Source: Isohypsibius dastychi
Taxonomy: Eukaryota > Tardigrada > Eutardigrada > Parachela > Isohypsibiidae
DNA length: 18,234 bases
Assembly (NCBI GenBank): GCA_034696485.1
Contig: JAQIWT010000552.1
Span: 1-18,234 of the forward strand
Direction: 5' to 3'
The translations under genes and the position numbers were made by a program. Position 1 is the first letter of the stretch. Each line of letters opens with the position of its first letter. Below, in pieces: positions 8,700 through 17,793 of the stretch. The notes beneath the pieces are model-generated. The model was not told the origin of the DNA. It saw only the letters and a program-made list of their open reading frames with translations, and did not search any database.

Positions 8700-9800
8700 C
8701 ACTTCGGGATTCAAGTTGGCCCTGGCACCGTAAAATCCTGGTTGATCAAACGGATTGTCGATCAAGTAAAAAGACATGTCTCGGAGAAGAGACTGTAAGT
8801 ATATGCGCCGCAATACAAGTTCGGCGTTTTGCTAGCAGCATACACCAGCACTGCGGCCGCAAATACAGGAGGAACAACATTTCATGACTCATTCAAGTTT
8901 TAACGAAAACGCAGGTATGTCCCAGCCAACAACAAGCGACTTCAGAACCTCCGGAGAAAAATTGAAAACGCAATTATGATCATCATCGACGAAGTGTCGA
9001 TGCTTCCTCGAACACTGTTCGAAAACATTAAAAAGAGACTGAGCGAAAAATGGGAACAGCTGAAAGTACTATTCGATTGAATTCTGTTACGTTTCATGGG
9101 CGATTACTCTTAACTGAAGCCGGCACGAAATTCTTCCATCTTCGATTGCCTCAATACTCCCATCAACCTGTGGCAGAAACTGCTCCAGCCACATTTTCTT
9201 GATGTAAATCTGAAACAAGCAGATGGTCCAAGATTTTTTGGATTACTTGAACCTTGAGGCTGGGCGTAGTACTTGATGAATTTGACCAAGCATTGCGTTC
9301 ACGTTGCCTCGATCCAACAGGGCACCCGACAAGATGGAAACCGGTTTGGGGGGAATATTCCGTGGTCTGATGCAAGTGACTCCAAATCTTTGTGACCAAC
9401 GCCCAAGTTCAACGTCTCAATATTGGAGTCTTGTAAGCAATTTCCGCTATTTATTACTTCAGAGCCCAAGATTCTTAAGATCACTCCAGTACTTCTTGCT
9501 ACAGTCAGGTCTGTTCATGAGAAGAGAATTCAAGCGTCCCTAAAAAGGAATGACACCAGAAGACTTGTGCAGGATCTTCTGCTCAATATTGGCTGTAATA
9601 TAATGATCACCTAGAATTTGGATACTGACTCTGGACTAGTCAACGGTACGCGTGGAACAGTGACCCGAATGATATGTTCAATTTCAGCTGATAAGGAATA
9701 CAAAAATCACCCGGATGAGAAATTGAATCAAAAACCAGAACTGCAAAGCACAAGTGTGATCGATTTGCTGCCTCGAAATGGCTTCTCATGTAGACTACTA
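8700..9800 (+). pseudogene. Pif1-family DNA helicase pseudogene
   Basis: Pif1-like SF1B helicases unwind DNA 5'-3' and occur in the host genome, in Helitrons and in several DNA viruses. One frame from about 8715 to 9079 carries the Walker A region as GPGTVKS (family GPGTGKS; the middle Gly is Val, GTA at 8730-8732). It continues with LIKRIVDQVK, a TAA at 8796-8798, GVLLAAYT..GGTTFHDSF (motif Ia/Ib), a TAA at 8901-8903, RYVPANNKRL and Walker B MIIIDEVSM (Asp-Glu at 8988-8993). After a gap come LWQKLLQPHFLDVNLKQADG, then KRNDTRRLVQ..LLLNIGCNIMIT, a TAG at 9612-9614, and NLDTDSGLVNGTRGTV, the hallmark C-terminal block. The final Thr-Ile-His-Lys-Ser-Gln motif is missing. The motif order is conserved over about 1 kb despite three stops and frameshifts. 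Confidence 0.75.
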
Positions 9801-9881
9801 CGAGCACTTGAGAGTGTGCTAATTTATTGGTATTCATTGCTGCCTTGCTTCACATCCCTCATTCCACTCACTAAAAAATGA

Positions 9882-10195
9882 ACAGCTGAGCTGTACTTGC
9901 AGCTGACTCAACGATTACTAATGCAAAATGAATCAGTCTCAAAAACTGTAGTGTGAATGAAAAAAGATAACATCCGAGCAAAAAAGCAGATTCTGTAGTA
10001 TCAGTTACAGCGCAACAGCCTCTTAGCACGCATTTTAGTGAAAGATTTATGAACCCGTTTACCTGAAGATCTAAAAATGATGTCCAGTTGAAGCTTTGAC
10101 CAGAGCTCATCAAGGTTTTCTCCATTGTGTTTTTGCGAAAGTCACCCCAAAACAAGTAAAACACCAGAAAAAACAAAAAAGTGATGATCCGAATG
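9882..10195. other. Stretch with no supported feature
   Basis: The minus-strand frame here (10176-9871) is hydrophobic and patternless. The plus strand is full of stops. I see no RNA gene, repeat or motif. It separates the helicase pseudogene from the gag-like trace. Confidence 0.4.
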
Positions 10196-10437
10196 TGATC
10201 GCATGATTATGAATATGGACTATCAAATTTATGCATTTATCAAATTTTGCATTCTTGATAAGAGAGAACGTTTCGGAAGTGCAAAATATCAGACCGAGGA
10301 GGAGGAATCTCTACTAGACTCAAAAGTTCAACCTCAGTCTTTCGAGCAATATTCATCGAGGGTCAAAGATTGCAGATGAGGTGCGAAGAGCTGGAGGAAA
10401 CCTTTCCGAACCGACGAGGTTTGTGTCTTGTAACTTA
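10196..10437 (+). pseudogene. Weak retrotransposon gag-like trace
   Basis: The plus frame around 10264-10430 reads ERFGSAKYQTEEEESLLDS, then QPQSFEQYSSRVKDCR, a TGA, and RTDEVCVL. The pattern (an ERF/Y stretch, E-S-F-x-x-Y-x-x-R-[VL], a Cys, then D-E followed by hydrophobics) is typical of the capsid part of Ty3/gypsy Gag proteins. There is no zinc knuckle or protease next to it, and the only nearby POL lies on the opposite strand. If real it is an independent fragment. Confidence 0.3.
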
Positions 10438-10829
10438 AATAGTGTAGGGGATGGAGCAGAGAACCGTCAGTTGCGTTCGGATGTTCATGCGTCAGGTGAT
10501 CTGCCCTGGCTTACCGAACCAGGTAACCATGATGTTTATAGATCCAATCAACAATGACGACGTGTTAATGAAAGGTCAGGGTTACTTGATTTCTTTCAAA
10601 TCTAATGATTGACCACAAAAATTGGTGCTGGAGTTGCCTCAACGACGTCAGAATGGTGGGCCAACAAGTGTAAGCTCAGACCAGCTGTCCACCTGCTCCA
10701 AGTCCACATCATCGGGATATTTATCAAAATAGAATATTATTTGATTCCACTGTTCACGTGTCGATTTAAGAATCAGTGTTCATCTGCGTTTAAACTATGA
10801 GGAAATTCGTACAAGCTTTTACTTCATTT
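10438..10829. other. Unassigned stretch
   Basis: No reading frame with recognisable motifs, no repeat and no RNA gene were seen. Short open pieces such as LRSDVHASGDLPWLTEPG (plus strand, about 10470-10530) may continue the gag-like trace but cannot be joined to it. Confidence 0.3.
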
Positions 10830-11399
10830 TTCGGATTTTGCCAGATCGGCGCAAAAAATTTTCAGTAGTAGTGTCGTCAGCATATTCATTTGTTTGTTCC
10901 TTCGATTTCTTCAGGAATTTCTGGTTCTTCCTCATTATGGTCAGATTCTGTTCCTCCGTCGAATTTTTCACTTCTGGAATTCTTGGGGATTTCGCTTTTT
11001 TTCAGAAATTCATTTTTGTTCTTTTTTTCATGTTGAATTCTGCTCTGTCTTGTTTTTCCTCCTCATGTGGGTTCCTTGCTTCTGTCCTGTTCGTCGTATT
11101 TTTCCTGACTGACTTTCCACCTTTCCTGAAAGTTTTTCATTCAGCGGCAGTGGAAAATCTCGATTATTTCCTTTCCGCACAGGGCTTGGCATTTGTAATT
11201 GACTTCGTTCATTTTTTCTAATACTACGAATGAGCCGAATCATCTGTGGTTCAATTTGTTTGTAGTTTTTTTGCTTGGTGTGGATTACCACTAGAGAGCC
11301 TTTCCGAAAATCTATGTTTTTGTTGTTTTCGTCATATTTTCCCGCTGCTGCTTCAACTGAATTCTCGGTTCAGGATCTGGCTGTTTCTCTGGCCGATTC

Positions 11400-12240
11400 C
11401 ATCCAATTCACCAGGTCGATGGCGTAGCCCCTAAAATTATATGTTCTTCGTCTGAGTCCCGGTAAGTTCCGATACTGTGTTCTATCGAGAATACAGGTCT
11501 GCGTCAATGCATTCAAAGAAAAGGTGTGACCCTTGTGGTCTCCTGAACAGCAGTATTGATTGAAAATGCAATGAGCTGGATCGAATCCGGCCATTCTTTT
11601 TAGTGCTGAGAATCGTACATGGCTTGCCTGTTAGTGATCGTGAAAATCATATGCTCTACTAGTCCTTGACTTTGCGGTGCATAAGCGGACGACATTTTAT
11701 GTTCGGTTCCCAGAAGCCGAAATATTTTCTTCATAAACTGGCTAACAAACGCTGACCCTCGGTAGCTTTGAAAAAATCTAGGTGCGCCAAACATGCATAA
11801 AACTTGTTCTACAAAGAATTTTGTCATTTTTCCGGCGGATTCGTTAGTCACTGCCCGCACTTCCACCCATTTTGTAACAGATTCTACTGCGACGATCAAA
11901 AGATATTTTGGGCAGTTTGACCTTTTGAAAGGCCCAAGAGAATCAAAAACCCATCTTTCTCCGACCACTGTGGGAACCATTGGTGTGAGTAACCCCAATG
12001 CTTTTCCTATCCTCCTTTCATATGTTTGACAATCCAAACATGTCTCAACGTATAATTTACAGTCTCGCTCATGTTTTTTTTCAGTAGAAAAGTTCCTTTA
12101 GTTTACAGTATGTTTTTAGAAACCCGAAATGTCCTCGCTGAATCGCACAATCGTGAAATACATATATAATTTCCTCTTCGAGTTTTTCTGGCACCACCAC
12201 AACTTTTTTCAGATCTGAATCTGTTTTAACCCTAAAGATG
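11400..12240 (-). pseudogene. Gypsy integrase with one catalytic Asp lost
   Basis: Around 12240-12050 the HHCC zinc-binding region is readable (VVVPEKLEEEII, VFHDCAIQRGHFGFLKTY). The core follows in one frame (12037-11600). The first Asp is in RWVFDSLGPF, the second site reads SYRGSAF where family members have S-D-R-G (TAC at 11764-11762, so Tyr replaces Asp), and the Glu is in APQSQGLVEHM. Beyond the stop, SIQLIAFSINTAVQETTR and GTYRDSDEEHIILG match the region after the core, with two TGA codons. The enzyme would insert the cDNA copy. Loss of one of the D,D,E residues means no activity. Confidence 0.8.
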
Positions 12241-12268
12241 ATCCCATTTTCAATGAGTTAGTTTCTTG

Positions 12269-12332
12269 CTACGGGTATCAGAGCTCTCGAGATCTGCTCT
12301 CTACGGGTATCAGAGCTCTCGAGATCTGCTCT
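12269..12332. repeat. 32-bp perfect tandem duplication
   Basis: Bases 12269-12300 and 12301-12332 are identical and directly adjacent. The unit contains the palindromic sites GAGCTC, CTCGAG and AGATCT. Because 32 is not a multiple of three, it shifts the frame between the RNase H and integrase parts of the gypsy POL. It looks like a slippage or repair duplication after the element was inactive. Confidence 0.9.
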
Positions 12333-12639
12333 TACATCGGAACAAAACGAGTGTTGTTTGATATGTTGTTTACTGGCACAACGTCAATTTTCTTGCCGAT
12401 TTTGCTGTTGGAGTCTGCGTGTGGCAGGCGGCTTAGGGTATTTGGAACCTTATTCGAGCTCCCGGGATTATTTCTGATCTCGTAATCATATCCAGCTAGT
12501 TTCAGGCTCCAGCTAAATGTCTCCCTGTTTCGTTTTTGACACTAAATAACCACAGTAATGCACGATTGCCGGTGACAACCTAAAATGCCATTATGCTAAG
12601 TAGGGTCTGATCTTTTCGACACCGAAAACCACGGCAGGA

Positions 12640-13799
12640 CACTCTGATTCGGCTGTAAAAAACGATTCTCTGCTTTAGATAGTTTTCTTGACGCAAATGT
12701 TATTTGTCTCTCTCCACCATCCTTAATATTTATCGAGCATGCGCCAGTACCGATGTTTGAAGCGTCGGTATGTAGTTCGATTGGTCAGGATGGGTCGAAA
12801 TGGTATAGACAGACATCTTCCAAAATTGATTGATTTACTTTCTCGAATGCTTTTCTTTGTTCTTCCCCCAATATAAACGGTACGGTGGTTTTTGTGATAT
12901 CGGAGATAAGAGCTGTTAAGTCCGAATAGTTCTTAAAGTAGGATCTCCAGTATCTGAATCCTCCTAGCATCAGACGCACCTCTTTGATGTTTTTCAGTTG
13001 ACCCCATTCAACTAAAGCGGCCACTTTCTCGGGATTTGGCCTCCTAACGTGTTCAGGAATAATGTATCCCAAGAACTTTATTTCGCTCGCAAACAATTTG
13101 CATCTTGATAAAGATAATGCGAACTCAGCGCGTTTAATTCGTTCTAGAACCTCGTCAGTTCTACGTAGGAGTTGTTCGAAACTATCTCCCATTATCAAGA
13201 TATCATCAATATGATTTAGTGTAGTCACCATTTCAGGCCGGCTAGACTAGAATCCATCGCTCTTTGAAAAACAGGCGCTGAATTACATAACCCCGGGGGT
13301 GACCTCACAAAATGATGAAGACCTGAGTCAGTTTCGAATGCGGTCTTATCACGAGTTTCTTCACTGAGCATGATTTGAAAGACGATTTTCATATCTAGTA
13401 TTGTGCACAGTTTTTCCACTCAACATGCTCAAGCATGCCTCAAGGCTGAGTAAGGGGCACTTGTCTTTGACAGTTTTTCCATTGAGAGCTCGAATCTGGA
13501 ATAAAACTGTTCCGATCACCTTTTGTGACTGAGATGATGGGGATGCACCAAACCGAAAACGATGGTTCTATGACCTGCAATTTTAATGACCTTTGGACCT
13601 GTTCCTCGATAAGTTCTGATTGTCTCATTGAGCTCCTATAAGGTGGAATGTGTACTGGCTTCTCGTCGACTGTATGGATGACTTGTTCAGTCATTGTGGT
13701 ACAACATATTCTTTCCCCTGGTTTTGGGAATAGTCTCTGGTATTTCAGTATGAGTTCATTGAGCTGGGTTCTTTGCTCGTTTGTAAATTCTATCCTCAC
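12640..13799 (-). pseudogene. Gypsy reverse transcriptase and RNase H, degenerate
   Basis: The RT N-terminal part (13799-13440) contains EKPVHIPPYRSSMRQSELIE and EPSFSVWCIPIISVTKGD. The palm (13419-13225) has LDMKIVFQIMLSEE, keeping the first catalytic Asp, and SPPGLCNSAPVFQRAMD. The second catalytic motif, normally Y/F-x-DD, reads HIDD (about 13213-13202). It is followed by FEQLLRRTDEVLERIK, CKLFASEIKFLGYII and the connection region. RNase H begins after a TGA at 12787-12785 with PIELHTDASNIGTGACS, then ITFASRKLSKAENRF. It lacks a readable later half. Family assignment is secure; the frames are broken at about 13435, 13225 and 12785. Confidence 0.8.
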
Positions 13800-14159
13800 T
13801 TTGATTGTTGATAGATCGAACGCTTCTTCACTAACGTGAATGAGTACATCGTTAATTTTTCCATCATATTCTTCCAGGACGTCTTTAAGATTACTTTTTT
13901 ATTTGAGTAAAGCGACGTGTTTATCTGGGATTTCTTCGATTTCTTTGTAGCTTTCGGTCATTTGCAGTCGCTTACTATCCTTTGCATGATTCCGGTTCTC
14001 GTTACACGCAGTGGTGTGTGCGACCTGCTCGCTCTCTTTTGGGATGCCGGGTCCATATTGGCTCTTGAATGTGTTTTCAAATTTCACTGGTTTCAGACAA
14101 TTTCGACAGGGCCCTTCATCAAGATAGTAGAGCATGTATCGTCCCCAGTCCATAACTTA

Positions 14160-14402
14160 TCTCAGTTTATCAAAAACGTCGTTGTCCGATAACAGGTTGT
14201 CTCAAAATTTCACAGTCTATGACAGCTGCATGGACAAACGCAATTCTCCCTGCTACTTCGACTGTGATTTCGCAAGCATGTGTTGTGGCTTTACCTTCGT
14301 CAAAAAATTTCAGTGTTAGCCCTTTCCAAGCAACGAATGGGAAACCTCTCTACAGCGTATGATTTTTTCAGAATTGTAGGGCCTTCTCCAGACTCGAGCA
14401 CA
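14160..14402 (-). pseudogene. Gypsy retropepsin with altered active site
   Basis: At 14401 downward the frame reads VLESGEGPTILKKSYA. Retropepsins have D-[ST]-G here, so the catalytic Asp is Glu (GAG, 14395-14393). A frameshift leads to LKFFDEGKATTHACEI, a TVEVAG strand and IDCEILRQPVIG. The last piece matches the conserved hydrophobic-G strand near the protease C-terminus. A further shift gives DNDVFDKLR leading to MDWGRYMLYYLDEG. The enzyme would have matured the element's polyprotein. It lies just upstream of the reverse transcriptase in the same orientation. Confidence 0.55.
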
Positions 14403-14564
14403 ATTCTTGTTGATACTCTCTGCACCTTTTGGGTCGTAGTTTATATCGGGTGACTTGTTTTCCTTCTGCATTGTGATCATGTAAACCGGCATTGTTTCTT
14501 CGTTTCGAACATCGTCACTTGATTCGTTACTATATGGATACATCTCATTGCCGCAGTCATTCAC

Positions 14565-14760
14565 CGCAGGCTCCGCTACGTCTCGGTCATCGAGTGTGAC
14601 TTGTAATCATAGCAGTGTGACCTTTCATCGCGCGTGTTTGTCCATAATTGGGAAAGTTTCCGGTTTCTATGCCAACTGCAAGTTGTACCGGAGTACAACT
14701 GGCGTTTTATCTTTTTTCTAGCCCCAATTTTATTTTATCTCTGTCCCGATTTGTCGCAAT
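14565..14760 (+). other. Probable LINE 5' leader
   Basis: This lies between the end of the gypsy sequence and the LINE ORF1 start. It contains Ser/Phe-rich short frames but no clear protein signal. The point of change (about 14565-14640) is probably the 5' boundary of the LINE insertion. No target-site duplication could be identified. Confidence 0.35.
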
Positions 14761-15954
14761 ATGGGGTCCCGAACCCAATCCACTCCGTTGGCAGATTCCA
14801 AGTCCTCATCTGTTCCCCACAAAAATGTCAGTTCATCCGTCAGATCTCCCGTTGGACCGACACCATCAAAACTCGCTTCATCAACCGCTGGTAGCAAGGA
14901 CCCGGACGCCATTCTAAATCTGGTAGGTGTTGAACGCGTAATTACCGATTTGAAACTGATTTTGAAATTCGGCCCGAAAACCAAACAGCTCGATTGTGTT
15001 GTGGAATATCTGAACGATCTCGAAGCTAAGTTGCGTACTCAGACCGTGATTGCCAGACTTGAAGAACAAAATTGTCTTTTTTGTGAGCAGCGAACTGAAC
15101 AAAAATTCACCTACGCCAATATTGTCAAAAAGACCCTTCCGGCTCAAAATGTCACTAAAATTCGAACTCGAAACGATCTGACTTCCACCATCAGAAGTAA
15201 CAATCCCGATTTGCTGAATAATGTCTTGGAACCGAAAACAAAGTCTGATTTGATAGAGATAATATGTAATACGGTCGACAGAAGCAATTTCTCTGCTCCG
15301 GAATCCAACGATATTCAGGGTGGCTTTGCCTTAAGTTTTCAGACTGAGCAAGAACTTGAAGCCGGCAGAGAGGCTCTTGAGAAGGTCAAAGATACGTTCA
15401 ATATCTCCTTGAGCTCTGTCGAGAAACGACACCCTCGCATGATAATCAGAAAAGTTTCGAAGAAAATGGGCGAAGAGCAGGTATCTAAGTTTCTTTCAGA
15501 AGAAAATGTTCGGTTGAATTCTGACATCAAAATCATCAAATTTTTGAAGAACACTAAAGATGAACTGCGTTTCAGTTCCTGTGTCGTGGAAATTTCAGCA
15601 GAAAGTCGCGACAAATGTTCGCGGGAGGGTGGATTATCTTTTGGTTGGCAGAAATTGCCAATTTTTGATCATGAATATGTAATTCAATGTTATAATTGTT
15701 GCGGCTTTGAAAATCTCAGTTCTGGTTGCCGCAATAAATCCGTCTGCATGAAATGCGCTGGTTCCCATGACTCTCGTCAATGTCCGGGATCTGACTCTCA
15801 GAAATGCTGTAACTGCCTCAAACACAAATTGGATGATGCAACATCACATTCGGAATTTGAATTGTTCAAATGTACTTTCGCGAAAAACATCCGTGAACAG
15901 CGGCTCAATTCAAAAAACGGGCAGAGGGCGCAAGGGAGAACAATCGGTTTTTGA
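14761..15954 (+). CDS. LINE ORF1 protein, gag-like with zinc knuckles
   Basis: This is an uninterrupted 397-codon frame starting MGSRTQSTPLADS, with a Ser/Pro-rich N-terminus (residues 1-45). A helical, charged middle (about 60-290) may include an RNA-recognition-like fold. A Cys-rich block at about 310-365 reads CYNCCGF, then CRNKSVCMKCAGSHDSRQC, then KCCNCLKHK. Such CCHC-type knuckles bind RNA in LINE ORF1 proteins, which coat the element's RNA. It ends in TGA at 15952-15954, overlapping the frame that enters ORF2. It is the longest intact frame of the window; whether it is expressed cannot be told from sequence. Confidence 0.8.
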   Translation: MGSRTQSTPLADSKSSSVPHKNVSSSVRSPVGPTPSKLASSTAGSKDPDAILNLVGVERVITDLKLILKFGPKTKQLDCVVEYLNDLEAKLRTQTVIARLEEQNCLFCEQRTEQKFTYANIVKKTLPAQNVTKIRTRNDLTSTIRSNNPDLLNNVLEPKTKSDLIEIICNTVDRSNFSAPESNDIQGGFALSFQTEQELEAGREALEKVKDTFNISLSSVEKRHPRMIIRKVSKKMGEEQVSKFLSEENVRLNSDIKIIKFLKNTKDELRFSSCVVEISAESRDKCSREGGLSFGWQKLPIFDHEYVIQCYNCCGFENLSSGCRNKSVCMKCAGSHDSRQCPGSDSQKCCNCLKHKLDDATSHSEFELFKCTFAKNIREQRLNSKNGQRAQGRTIGF

Positions 15955-15989
15955 TTGCGCCCTTTCACTCGAAAGCAAGAAAAGGAACC

Positions 15990-17222
15990 GGACACTCTCG
16001 AGGCTGTGATAATGAGCTATCTATTGTCTCTTTCAACGTTAATGAGCTGCTAACCTCCTTGTCCAAGTTTTCACTCGAAATGACTTCTCTTATCAGAAGT
16101 AACGACATCACTATTTTCATTGAGAGCAAAAGTCGAAAAAACTCAGTTTTCCCAGAAATTGATCGGTTTCTTACTCTTAACAAGTCCAAGATCTCAGACA
16201 GCGGTGGTGGAATTACAACTTACCACAAATCAGTTTTTATTGCAAATCCCGTAATTGCAAAAAACGAAAACATTTTTCCTGTTCAGTTTAATTTAGAGGG
16301 CTCAAATTATAACATCGTCGCTGTTTATTTTACTCCGACTAATTCTTCCCTCAAAGTTGGCGATGACTATTTTTTTGCAGATTTGGAACAAGCTTGTAGT
16401 TACACCAACGGGACTCTTCTTTGCGGAGACTTCAATACCAGAACCGGCAATTTGTCCATTGAAAAACTGACTATCGAACAATCTGCCACTATTTGCGGTT
16501 CGGTTGACCTTCTGCAGTACAGCCATGTAGATGAATTCGTTAACCCTTGGGGGTAAAACTTTACTGAGTTTTGTTCTGTGTTCAATTTAGCCATTGTGAA
16601 TGGACTGTGCCTTCCTGAACATACTTTTCCAAGCTCGTTTACGTTTTTAAAATACAATGGCCACTCCGTCGCTGATTATTTCGTGTGTAATCAGACAGAA
16701 ATATCACAGGTATCCCGTTTCGCTGTGCTCAAAAATTCTGATTTTATTTCTGATCATTTACCTCTTCAGTTCGTATTTTAAGTGCAAACATCTTCAAAAA
16801 GCGAACCATCAACCTTTCAAAACCGCAAAAAGAAAAGATTTTTGATCGAGACTGACACAGTGAATCTCATCATGGATGAAATTTGCGCTTCTGAATTCTG
16901 ACTTCCTCGATAAAACGAACGAGGATAAACTGCTCGCATTCGATCAATTGAACTCGGTTCTGAAAAAACATTCGAAATCTCCTACACTTGCATTGATAAA
17001 TTCCGATATTGATGATAGTGAACTGAATGGACTTTTCTAAAACAAGAATCTTGCATATTCTAATCTGTTCAGAACTAACAGAGCCAATCCCAATTATACG
17101 TTTTTATTGCATGATTTTCGCGAAAGCCGACACAAATTTTAAATTGCTCTTGTGTCTCATAATAACCTCAACCGTGCAGAGCTCTGGAAAAAAATTATGC
17201 GACTCGAATCCAGAGCAGACAT
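15990..17222 (+). pseudogene. LINE ORF2: AP endonuclease and linker, decayed
   Basis: The endonuclease (EEP fold) nicks the target DNA to start reverse transcription. Its motifs are all present: LSIVSFNVNELL (Asn), ITIFIESKSR (Glu), GGGITTYHK, NIVAVYFTPT, LLCGDFNTRTG (Asp-Asn), HSVADYFVCN and FISDHLPLQ (Asp-His). The frame has in-frame TAA stops at 16554-16556 and 16779-16781. After a frameshift near 16900 it goes on with DFLDKTNEDKLLAFDQLNSV, a TAA at about 17037, and NLAYSNLFRTNRANPNYTF. It ends with NRAELWKKIMRLESRAD near 17220, the usual helix ahead of the reverse transcriptase. The true start codon is unclear; the frame opens at 15951. The polymerase domain is missing. Confidence 0.8.
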
Positions 17223-17350
17223 GTGCGCGTTCCGGAGTAACGCGTGCGCGTTACCGCGTTATTTTCGCGTTACCGCGTTCCAGTGGAATTCGAATGGAAC
17301 GCGAATTGGATCCTGGAACGCAACGCGGAACGCAACGCGATTTCAGCTTG
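17222..17350. repeat. CpG-dense palindromic block (GTAACGCG / GGAACGCG words)
   Basis: It is composed of repeated words CGCGTTAC, CGCGTTCC, GGAACGC and GTAACGC. Perfect inverted repeats occur at 17237-17254 (GTAACGCG, 2-nt spacer) and at 17274-17282 with 17295-17303 (CGCGTTCCA, 12-nt loop). Words run as CGCGTT.. in the first half and ..AACGCG in the second, so the block is overall an inverted structure centred near 17288. CpG density is far above the AT-rich neighbours. Confidence 0.85.
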
Positions 17351-17689
17351 GAACGCAATTCGGAAATCACGAATTCCAGAATCCAGTTTTTTCCAGATTC
17401 CGTGCAATAAATCTGGATTGTAGTATATTAACCACTCTGTGAAGCTTTTTGCCACCCTCTTCCAACAATTTACCCCCAGAAGCCGCTTCGCTAAGCGAAT
17501 CGAAACAAGATTTGCCGCTTTCCGCTTTGTTTTTAGAAGCGGAGCGGGATTATCACCTTTTAAAATTTACCGATTCCACCACCGGTCTCGTTTCATATGT
17601 TCAGGATTTAATTCCTGCGTTTTTGAAAAACAGTGATTGTAGTGAGGGAAGGATTATTTTTGGCTTCTTATTTGTGTTTAAAAAATTGG
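17351..17689 (+). other. Unassigned stretch between two CpG-rich blocks
   Basis: An open plus frame (17449-17733) reads NNLPPEAASLSESKQDLPLS and then LVSYVQDLIPAFLKNSDC. It looks mildly protein-like but I recognise no family, and its 3' part runs into the second CpG-rich block. The 14-mer GAATTCCAGAATCC near 17370 is shared with 5858-5880. It may be interior sequence of a non-autonomous repeat whose ends are the CpG-rich blocks. Confidence 0.25.
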
Positions 17690-17793
17690 AGAACGCGGAT
17701 AACGCGAATTCGCTAGCTTCAGTTTTGTGGTAACGCGAATTCGGAATTCGGTTGGAGGTTTTTCAAGTAACGCGGAACGTAACGCGCCCCATT
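17690..17793. repeat. Second CpG-rich block with the same AACGCG words
   Basis: The words AACGCGGATAACGCGAATTCG, GGTAACGCGAATTCGGAATTCG and GTAACGCGGAACGTAACGCG (short overlapping fragments of the same motif set as 17222-17350) recur here within about 100 bp. They are in the forward (AACGCG) orientation only. The pair of blocks brackets 17351-17689. Confidence 0.75.

Larger units (their letters stand above)
10830..14564 (-). mobile_element. Degenerate Ty3/gypsy retrotransposon POL
   Basis: Reading from 14564 down, the minus strand has protease, reverse transcriptase, RNase H, an integrase zinc finger, the integrase core and the integrase C-terminal GPY-like region, in the canonical Ty3/gypsy order. 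The tail from about 11290 to 10830 is Lys/Glu-rich and follows the integrase. All domains carry stops, frameshifts or lost catalytic residues. No LTRs, primer-binding site or gag were found. The 5' side is cut where a LINE in the opposite orientation begins (about 14634). Confidence 0.8.
14634..17222 (+). mobile_element. Non-LTR retrotransposon (LINE), 3'-truncated
   Basis: It has ORF1 (14761-15954) with gag-like zinc knuckles, then ORF2 in a nearly overlapping frame with an AP-type endonuclease and the linker that precedes the reverse transcriptase. This order is typical of Jockey/CR1-type LINEs. The reverse transcriptase itself is not found. ORF2 becomes unreadable at about 17222, where a CpG-rich palindromic block starts. 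The ORF1 frame is intact but ORF2 has several in-frame stops. Confidence 0.8.

Noticed and set aside
8598-8813. Minus-strand open frame (MSFYLIDNPFDQPGFYG) that looks like a protein
   Set aside because: The plus strand over the same bases carries the Pif1 Walker A region and following helix in the expected order, so this frame is a shadow.
10838-11221. 127-codon Phe-rich hydrophobic plus-strand frame resembling a multi-pass membrane protein
   Set aside because: It is the complement of the Lys/Glu-rich tail of the gypsy integrase on the minus strand; Lys/Glu codons read as Phe/Leu/Ser in reverse.
8796-16781. Idea that TAA/TAG is reassigned to an amino acid, since many breaks in otherwise readable frames are TAA
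   Set aside because: The LRR receptor and LINE ORF1 use TAA and TGA as ordinary terminators, TGA also interrupts the gypsy domains, and frameshifts accompany the stops, so pseudogene decay explains the pattern.
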